Of a stretch of 64,000 nt of DNA, positions 58,404 through 64,000 are shown piece after piece. Each line of letters begins with the position of its first letter. The stretch's first letter is position 1. Made by a program: the position numbers and the translations under genes. The DNA lies in contig NZ_JAPENY010000002.1 of the NCBI RefSeq assembly GCF_026341825.1, forward strand, positions 1,268,501 through 1,332,500, read 5' to 3'. Source of the DNA: Streptomyces sp. NBC_00620 (GTDB taxonomy: Bacteria > Actinomycetota > Actinomycetes > Streptomycetales > Streptomycetaceae). Under the pieces are notes generated by a model. That model did no database searches and was not told the DNA's origin. It was given only the letters and a program-made list of their open reading frames with translations.

Positions 58404-58616
58404 GCTGCTCAGCCTGCCATTGACGAGGCCATATGTGTAAGTCGTTCAACTGCCGTTCACCCGTGGCCAGACCACATCTTCACGTCGGCGACTATGTGTG
58501 GCGCACCCTGGTGCACAAGTCGATCACATGGCATCGTCCGTGTCAGCCGCGTGACGCGCACACCCCCGCTCGTGCGCGACAGACGCACACGACGCGCCGA
58601 GCCCGGGAGCCGCCCC

Positions 58617-60584
58617 ATGTCCACCTCCAACCCCTCACCGCTCTGGCAGCCCACAGGGGAACGCATCGCCCAGGCGCAGATCACGAAGTTCCAGACCTGG
58701 GCGGCCGAGCAGCACGGAGCCCCGTCCGAGGGCGGCTACGCGGCACTGCACCGCTGGTCCGTGGAGGAACTGGACACCTTCTGGAAAGCCGTCACCGAGT
58801 GGTTCGACGTACGGTTTTCGACCCCCTACGCGCGCGTGCTCGGCGACCGCTCCATGCCCGGTGCCGAGTGGTTCCCCGGGGCGACCCTCAACTACGCCGA
58901 GCACGCCCTGCGCGCGGCCGACACCCGTTCGGACGAACCGGCGCTCCTGTATGTCGACGAGACGCATGAGGCGACCCCGATCAGCTGGTCCGAGCTGCGC
59001 CGCCAGGTCGGCTCCCTGGCAGCTGAACTGCGCGCGCTCGGCGTACGCCCGGGAGACCGGGTCAGCGGCTACCTCCCGAACATTCCGCAGGCCGTCGTCG
59101 CCCTCCTCGCCACAGCCGCCGTGGGCGGTGTGTGGACGTCCTGCGCCCCCGACTTCGGCGCCCGCAGCGTCCTCGACCGCTTCCAGCAGGTCGAACCCGT
59201 AGTGCTCTTCACGGTCGACGGCTACCGCTACGGCGGCAAGGACCACGACCGCCGCGACACCGTCGCCGAGCTGCGCCGCGAACTGCCGACCCTGCGCGCG
59301 GTCGTGCACATCCCCCTACTGGGCACCGAGGCTCCCCAGGGCGCCCTGGAATGGTCCGCCCTGACGTCCGCCGACGTGAAGCCCGTCTTCGAGCAGGTCC
59401 CGTTCGACCACCCCTTGTGGGTTCTCTACTCCTCGGGCACTACCGGCCTCCCCAAGGCGATCGTCCAGTCCCAGGGCGGCATCCTCGTCGAGCACCTCAA
59501 GCAGCTCGGTCTGCACTGCGACCTCGGCCCCGAAGACCGCTTCTTCTGGTACACCTCCACAGGCTGGATGATGTGGAACTTCCTCGTCTCCGGGCTCCTC
59601 ACGGGCACCACGATCGTCCTGTACGACGGCAGCCCGGGCTACCCGGACACAGGCGCCCAGTGGCGCATCGCCGAACGCACGGGAGCGACCCTCTTCGGCA
59701 CGTCCGCGGCGTACGTCATGGCGTGTCGCAAGGCGGGCGTCCGCCCGTCCCACGACTTCGACCTCGCGCGCGTGCAGTGCGTCGCCACCACAGGCTCACC
59801 CCTGCCCCCCGACGGCTTCCGCTATCTCCACGATGAGGTCCGCGCCGACCTTTGGATCGCCTCCGTGAGCGGCGGCACCGACGTGTGCTCCTGCTTCGCA
59901 GGCGCCGTACCGACACTGCCGGTGTACATCGGAGAGCTCCAGGCCCCCGGCCTCGGCACCGACCTCCAGTCGTGGGACCCCAGCGGAAAACCGCTCATCG
60001 ACGAAGTCGGCGAACTCGTGGTCACCAACCCGATGCCGTCCATGCCGATCCGCTTCTGGAACGACCCCGACGGCAGCCGGTACCACGACAGCTACTTCGA
60101 CACGTATCCCGGAGTGTGGCGCCACGGCGACTGGATCACCGTCACCTCGCGCGGCTCCGTCGTCATCCATGGCCGCTCGGACTCCACGCTCAACCGTCAG
60201 GGCGTGCGCATGGGCTCGGCCGACATCTACGAAGCCGTCGAACGACTCCCCGAAATCAAAGAGTCACTCGTCATCGGCATCGAACAACCCGACGGCGGCT
60301 ACTGGATGCCCCTCTTCGTCCACCTCGCCCCCGGCGCCGCACTCGACGAGGCCCTCCTGACCCGCATCAAACAGACCATCCGCGAACAGCTCTCACCGCG
60401 CCACGTCCCGGACGAGGTCATCGCGGTCCCCGGTGTCCCTCACACCCTCACGGGCAAGCGCATCGAGGTCCCGATCAAGCGTCTTCTCCAAGGCACCGCC
60501 CTGGAAAAGGCGGTCAACCTCGGCTCCGTGGACAACGTCGAACTGCTGCGCTTCTACGAAGACCTGGCCCGGAAGCGCGCCTGA
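58617..60584 (+). CDS. acetoacetyl-CoA synthetase
   Basis: A 655-residue member of the ANL (acyl-CoA synthetase) superfamily. Motifs in order: LYSSGTTGLPKAIVQSQGG (ATP phosphate loop), FWYTSTGWMMWNF, ASVSGGTDVCSCF, YHDTYPGVWRHGDW-like region, RSDSTLNRQGVRMGSADIY, and TGKRIEVPIKRL with the catalytic/acetylatable lysine. Length and sequence match acetoacetate-CoA ligase rather than acetyl-CoA synthetase. It activates acetoacetate for ketone-body or polyhydroxybutyrate-related metabolism; in S. lividans the homologue is known to be controlled by lysine acetylation. CGGGAG precedes the ATG. Confidence 0.92.
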   Translation: MSTSNPSPLWQPTGERIAQAQITKFQTWAAEQHGAPSEGGYAALHRWSVEELDTFWKAVTEWFDVRFSTPYARVLGDRSMPGAEWFPGATLNYAEHALRAADTRSDEPALLYVDETHEATPISWSELRRQVGSLAAELRALGVRPGDRVSGYLPNIPQAVVALLATAAVGGVWTSCAPDFGARSVLDRFQQVEPVVLFTVDGYRYGGKDHDRRDTVAELRRELPTLRAVVHIPLLGTEAPQGALEWSALTSADVKPVFEQVPFDHPLWVLYSSGTTGLPKAIVQSQGGILVEHLKQLGLHCDLGPEDRFFWYTSTGWMMWNFLVSGLLTGTTIVLYDGSPGYPDTGAQWRIAERTGATLFGTSAAYVMACRKAGVRPSHDFDLARVQCVATTGSPLPPDGFRYLHDEVRADLWIASVSGGTDVCSCFAGAVPTLPVYIGELQAPGLGTDLQSWDPSGKPLIDEVGELVVTNPMPSMPIRFWNDPDGSRYHDSYFDTYPGVWRHGDWITVTSRGSVVIHGRSDSTLNRQGVRMGSADIYEAVERLPEIKESLVIGIEQPDGGYWMPLFVHLAPGAALDEALLTRIKQTIREQLSPRHVPDEVIAVPGVPHTLTGKRIEVPIKRLLQGTALEKAVNLGSVDNVELLRFYEDLARKRA

Positions 60585-60719
60585 TCAGCCCTCAGGCGCC
60601 CATCGCCGTGACCTGCTTGTCCGAGCCCCGCCGAGTGCGCGAACACCTCGCCCGACCAGCGTTGTCAGTGCCGCCAGTTACTGTGAGTGAGCATTGATCG
60701 ACTGCGCACAGGGGGAAAA

Positions 60720-61610
60720 ATGGCGCACACCCAGCACCAGACCATGCGACGCGTCCTGCGCCGCGAAATCGCGGGAACCATCGGCCTGTTGACGGACGAA
60801 CAGGACTTCACGGCGATGCGGCGCTACCGCACCTTCACCTTCGACGACCACACCAGCTACCTCCAGCAGGTGGAATCCCTGCTCAGGACCCTCGCCGCCC
60901 AGGGCAGCCACACCACCGTGGCACTCTTCGACCCCGAGGAGTACGCGGAGTTCTGCGCCGACAGCGGCCTGGAACCCGACGCACCGTCGAGCCGCACACG
61001 CTTCACGGCTGAACTGGCCGCAATGGGCCCCACCGTCACATACGAGGGACAGCCCCTCGACGAACTCGTCCCGGACCTCGTGGACGAGGCCGTCCGCCAG
61101 GCCACCTGGGAGTACGCGACAACCATCCTGGCCCGCATCGGCAACTGCGCGTCCTGCGGCGAGGACATCGGACGCGCGTCCTTCGCCCGCGCCTCTCACC
61201 TACTCACCCGCATCCTCGACACCGCGGGCCCGGGCGACCTCCACCTCGTATGCAGCGTCTCGGCAGCGCCCGAAACCCTCGTCGCCGTACTCCGAGCCGA
61301 TGACGACGCGGGCACCATCCACGTCGACGAATCAGAAACCCTCGAATTCACCACCGTCCTGGCCCTCGGCGTCGCCACCCGGAGCGCCGGGGGACTCGTC
61401 ATGCGCACCACCGCCCACGACGCGACCGACCGTGTCTACGGATGGCGGCTCCGCGGAGAAAACCTTGAGCCCCTCACCGCGGCGGAAGTCTTCGACGCCT
61501 ATTGCACCGATGTCGATTCCGGGGACCTCGTCTCCCCGGAATCGGGAGTCGACTACTGCGTGCCACCTGACCTCGGAGAAGAAGGGGAAACGACGGGCCA
61601 CGCGCACTGA
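60720..61610 (+). CDS. conserved-looking protein of unknown function
   Basis: A 296-residue soluble, acidic protein with no fold I recognise. The first 70 residues are basic then mixed (TMRRVLRREIAGTIGLLTDE, MRRYRTFTFDDHTSYL). A GNCASCGEDIG element in the middle has a CxxC pair that could bind metal or form a disulfide, and the C-terminus is acidic (SGDLVSPESGVDYCVP). Alternating beta-like segments (LHLVCSVSAAPETLVAVLRA) suggest an alpha/beta domain in the second half. Start ATG at 60720 with AGGGGGA just upstream; the frame from 60687 is longer but lacks a site. The gene stands alone and ends at a strong hairpin shared with ptsI. Confidence 0.75.
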   Translation: MAHTQHQTMRRVLRREIAGTIGLLTDEQDFTAMRRYRTFTFDDHTSYLQQVESLLRTLAAQGSHTTVALFDPEEYAEFCADSGLEPDAPSSRTRFTAELAAMGPTVTYEGQPLDELVPDLVDEAVRQATWEYATTILARIGNCASCGEDIGRASFARASHLLTRILDTAGPGDLHLVCSVSAAPETLVAVLRADDDAGTIHVDESETLEFTTVLALGVATRSAGGLVMRTTAHDATDRVYGWRLRGENLEPLTAAEVFDAYCTDVDSGDLVSPESGVDYCVPPDLGEEGETTGHAH

Positions 61611-61617
61611 ATCCGAA

Positions 61618-61649
61618 AGGGGCGCTCCACCCACAGGTGGAGCGCCCCT
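61618..61649. terminator. strong bidirectional terminator
   Basis: A 14-base perfect stem, with GGGGCGCTCCACC and GGTGGAGCGCCCC closed by an outer A-T pair, around the four-base loop CACA. It lies between the convergent unknown gene and ptsI. Confidence 0.88.
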
Positions 61650-61679
61650 CGGCAACAGTCGATCGACGACGTGGTCCGG

Positions 61680-63350
61680 CTACTCGCCGGACAGCACCGC
61701 CTGCGCGGCCGTGCGTGCCTCCTCGGCCGTGTCCGCCGCGCGCGCAGCGGCAGCCGCACGCTCGCACTGCGCCAGCGTGTACTTGGCGAGCGAGGCCCGG
61801 ACATAAGGAATCGACGCGGCACCCATCGACAGGGAGGTGATCCCAAGGCCGGTCAGCACACACGCGAGCAGCGGGTCCGACGCGGCCTCACCGCAGACAC
61901 CACAGCTCTTGCCCTCGGCCTTCGCCGCCTCGGCGGACAGCGCGACCAGGTCGAGCAGCGCGGGCTGCCACGGGTCCTGCAGACGGGACACCGCACCCAC
62001 CTGCCGGTCTGCGGCGAAGGTGTACTGCGCGAGGTCGTTGGTCCCCAGGGAAAGGAACTCGACTTCCTGCAGGATCGACCGCGCCCGTAGCGCGGCCGAC
62101 GGAATCTCCACCATCGCGCCGAACTTCGCCTGCAGCCCGGCCGCACGGCACGCCTCCGCGAACGCCTTGGCGTCGATACGGTCCGCGACCATCGGAGCCA
62201 TGACCTCGAGATAGACCGGCAGCCCCTCCGAAGCCTTGGCCAGGGCCGTCAGCTGCGTACGAAGCACATCGGGGTGGTCCAGCAGCGAGCGCAGACCCCG
62301 CACACCCAAGGCCGGGTTCGGTTCATCGGCCGGAGTCAGGAAGTCGAGCGGCTTGTCCGCGCCCGCGTCGAGCACACGCACCACAACACGGCCCTCGGGA
62401 AACGCCTCGAGAACCTGCCGGTACGCCTCGACCTGCTTCTCCTCGGACGGTGCGTTCTTGCTGTCGTCCAGGAAGAGGAACTCGGTGCGGAACAGACCGA
62501 CACCCTCAGCACCGGCCTCGACAGCGGCCGGCACGTCAGCAGGACCGCCGACATTGGCCAGCAGAGGCACCTTGTGCCCGTCGGACGTGGCGCCGGGACC
62601 CGTTGCGGAGGACAGTGCCGCCTTGCGCTCTGCCGCGGCGGCCTCCAACTGCGCCTTCTTTTCGGCGCTCGGCTCCACGAAGATCTCACCGGTGCTGCCG
62701 TCCACGGCGATCATCGTGCCCTCGGCGATCTCACCGGCGCCGGGCAGTGCGACCACGGCGGGAACGCCGAGCGCCCGCGCCAGAATCGCGCTGTGGCTGG
62801 TCGGCCCGCCTTCCTCCGTGACGAAACCGAGCACCAGAGTGGGGTCGAGCAGCGCGGTGTCCGCAGGCGCGAGGTCGCGAGCAATAAGGACATACGGCTC
62901 GTCGCTGTCCGGGACGCCAGGCATGGGCACCCCGAGCAGCCGGGCGACGATACGATTCCGCACGTCGTCGAGATCGGCCACACGACCGGCGAGGTACTCA
63001 CCGGCGCCGGCCAGTAGCGCGCGATACGCGGCGAACGCGTCATAGACCGCGCGCTCGGCGCTGCTGCCCACCGCGATCCGCCGTTCCACATCCGCCATCA
63101 ACTCGGGGTCCTCGGCCATCATGGCCTGAGCCTCGAGCACGGCCTGAGCTTCGCCCCCCGCCAGATTGCCGCGCGCAATCAGGTCGGCTGCCACAGCCTT
63201 CACGGCCTTGCGGGCACGCCCCTGTTCGCGCTCCGCGTCCTCCGTCGGGATCTGCTTGGCAGGCGGTTCAAGAACCGCCGTTCCCATGTGCCGAACCTCG
63301 CCGATCGCCACACCGTGGCTCACGCCGACGCCTCGCAGCGTTGTCTCCAT
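61680..63350 (-). CDS. ptsI: PTS enzyme I (phosphoenolpyruvate-protein phosphotransferase)
   Basis: A 556-residue enzyme I of the sugar phosphotransferase system, which transfers phosphate from PEP to HPr. The phospho-histidine is His186 in EEGGPTSHSAILARALG. The PEP-binding C-terminal barrel has GVGLFRTEFLFL, VRVLDAGADKPL, GVRGLRSLLDHPD, FLSLGTNDLAQY and the catalytic Cys in SCGVCGEAASDP. It follows crr by 77 bp on the same strand, the crr-ptsI order known in S. coelicolor, where DasR represses it in response to N-acetylglucosamine metabolism. The HPr gene is not in this window. Confidence 0.96.
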   Translation of the reverse strand: METTLRGVGVSHGVAIGEVRHMGTAVLEPPAKQIPTEDAEREQGRARKAVKAVAADLIARGNLAGGEAQAVLEAQAMMAEDPELMADVERRIAVGSSAERAVYDAFAAYRALLAGAGEYLAGRVADLDDVRNRIVARLLGVPMPGVPDSDEPYVLIARDLAPADTALLDPTLVLGFVTEEGGPTSHSAILARALGVPAVVALPGAGEIAEGTMIAVDGSTGEIFVEPSAEKKAQLEAAAAERKAALSSATGPGATSDGHKVPLLANVGGPADVPAAVEAGAEGVGLFRTEFLFLDDSKNAPSEEKQVEAYRQVLEAFPEGRVVVRVLDAGADKPLDFLTPADEPNPALGVRGLRSLLDHPDVLRTQLTALAKASEGLPVYLEVMAPMVADRIDAKAFAEACRAAGLQAKFGAMVEIPSAALRARSILQEVEFLSLGTNDLAQYTFAADRQVGAVSRLQDPWQPALLDLVALSAEAAKAEGKSCGVCGEAASDPLLACVLTGLGITSLSMGAASIPYVRASLAKYTLAQCERAAAAARAADTAEEARTAAQAVLSGE

Positions 63351-63427
63351 CTCACCCGTCTCCGATAGTGCGGCGAGTCCCGCCGCCGCGGTGGTTGTCC
63401 AACTTGTCGTCTACGCCGGCGCTGATG

Positions 63428-63877
63428 TCACTGCCAGCCGAAGAGCTCGTCTCCGGTTTTGACATCGCCGTCGTCGCGGACATTGGAGAGGGACTCGGCC
63501 GTGGCTTCGAGCGCCACGATCGGGCACACCGGGGACTTGCCTGCCGCCTCGACGGCAGCCGGGTTCCAACGTACGACGGCCTGGCCGCGCGTCACGGTGT
63601 CACCCTTGTTGACGAGCAGCTCGAAGCCCTCGCCATTGAGCTGCACGGTGTCGATGCCGAGGTGCGTGAGCACACCATGGCCTTCGTCGTCGACGACGAC
63701 AAAGGCGTGCGGATGAAGCGAGACAATCACTCCGTCCACGGGGGCAACAGCCTCCGAAGGCTCACGCACGGGGTCGATCGCGTTGCCGGGGCCGACCATG
63801 GCGCCGGAGAACACGGGATCCGGTACCGCGGCGAGTCCGATGGCGCGTCCTGCAAGAGGGGACGTCACGGTGGTCAT
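63428..63877 (-). CDS. crr: PTS EIIA-Glc-like protein
   Basis: A 149-residue EIIA of the glucose/N-acetylglucosamine family. The phosphorylated histidine is His72 in GHGVLTHLGIDTV, with the assisting His57 in HPHAFVVV. The N-terminal SPLAGRAIGLAAVPDPVFS and the VAPVDGVIVSL strand are typical. It relays phosphate from HPr to the EIIB domain of sugar permeases. Start ATG with GGGAGG upstream. It leads the crr-ptsI operon; the 123 bp before it in this window contain no sequence I could accept as a DasR box. Confidence 0.96.
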   Translation of the reverse strand: MTTVTSPLAGRAIGLAAVPDPVFSGAMVGPGNAIDPVREPSEAVAPVDGVIVSLHPHAFVVVDDEGHGVLTHLGIDTVQLNGEGFELLVNKGDTVTRGQAVVRWNPAAVEAAGKSPVCPIVALEATAESLSNVRDDGDVKTGDELFGWQ

Positions 63878-64000
63878 GGGAAGCCTCCCAGGGGTGGAGA
63901 TCTATATGGGCCGTCACTACCTGTCCCGGACGGCGCACTGTTGAGCAGGGTATGTCATATGAAGTGCCGGTTCCCTATGAGAGGACCCGGTTGGCAGCCG
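63878..64000 (-). promoter_or_regulatory. partial crr-ptsI upstream region
   Basis: Truncated by the window edge. It contains CATATGACATACCCT on the minus strand around 63945-63960, which may include a -10. No DasR-responsive element matching the known ACTGGTCTAGACCAGT-like consensus was found; it could lie outside. Confidence 0.3.

Noticed and set aside
56973..58616. Upstream extension of the acetoacetyl-CoA synthetase frame
   Set aside because: The frame is open back to 56973 but the added part is antisense to the GH31 gene; the ATG at 58617 gives the family N-terminus.
63878..64000. DasR box upstream of crr
   Set aside because: Expected from S. coelicolor, but no sequence close to the known palindrome was found in the available 123 bp.
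1..64000. Prophage, transposon, integrative element, tRNA or CRISPR array
   Set aside because: No integrase, transposase, phage structural gene, cloverleaf-like element, att-type direct repeats or regularly spaced repeats were seen. Base composition looks uniform apart from short promoters.

Overview
The window is about 64 kb of a very GC-rich actinobacterial chromosome, almost certainly Streptomyces. The signs are near-saturated GC at third codon positions, many GTG starts, ATGA/GTGA overlaps, leaderless promoters, a conservon operon, mycothiol-linked formaldehyde metabolism, SmeA/SffA and the crr-ptsI pair. Gene content and order resemble, from memory, the Streptomyces coelicolor SCO1390-SCO1420 core region. 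I see no prophage, transposon, rRNA, tRNA or CRISPR array.

Layout. 0-4.5 kb: an Atg22/UMF1-type MFS transporter, a glycerophosphodiester phosphodiesterase, and a divergent MocR regulator / YczE membrane protein pair. 4.5-8.7 kb: smeA-sffA (sporulation-septum membrane protein and its FtsK-like partner, here with degenerate Walker motifs), an ankyrin protein, a 19-codon Cys-Cys leader ORF and a HEAT-repeat protein. 8.8-12 kb: a tightly coupled operon of two GT4 glycosyltransferases and an SGNH hydrolase. 12-17.3 kb: a 5-oxoproline operon (MFS - DUF1445 - pxpA - pxpB - pxpC) facing a GntR/FadR regulator, with a perfect palindrome in its promoter spacer. 17.4-24.9 kb: a three-gene operon that reads as a kleisin (MksF/JetA-like), a winged-helix protein (MksE/JetB-like) and a 1628-aa SMC/MukB-like ATPase, with no adjacent JetD/MksG nuclease. 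This is the best candidate for an undescribed system.

25-39.5 kb is a choline/glycine-betaine catabolic island. An eight-gene minus-strand operon encodes mycothiol-dependent formaldehyde dehydrogenase, an MBL hydrolase, dimethylglycine oxidase, a sarcosine oxidase-like protein, a Rieske demethylase, betaine-aldehyde dehydrogenase, an APC permease and choline dehydrogenase. An IclR regulator and a divergent Rieske ferredoxin / ferredoxin reductase accompany it. Together they should take choline to glycine and remove the formaldehyde released. 39.6-48.8 kb: a conservon (cvnA-cvnB-cvnC-cvnD) with a 1204-aa HyuA-HyuB 5-oxoprolinase fusion lying between cvnC and cvnD. 49-51.3 kb: glpF-glpK. 51.7-55.2 kb: an EAL-CBS-GGDEF protein with a degenerate EAL domain, and a thiolase-like/DUF35 pair behind a palindromic operator. 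55.4-61.6 kb: a Nudix hydrolase, GH31 glycosidase, acetoacetyl-CoA synthetase and an unknown protein. 61.7-63.9 kb: ptsI and crr, the general PTS enzyme I and EIIA.

Long stem-loops separate most convergent gene pairs. Two copies of a common Streptomyces-type intergenic repeat lie inside and just after the condensin-like operon.
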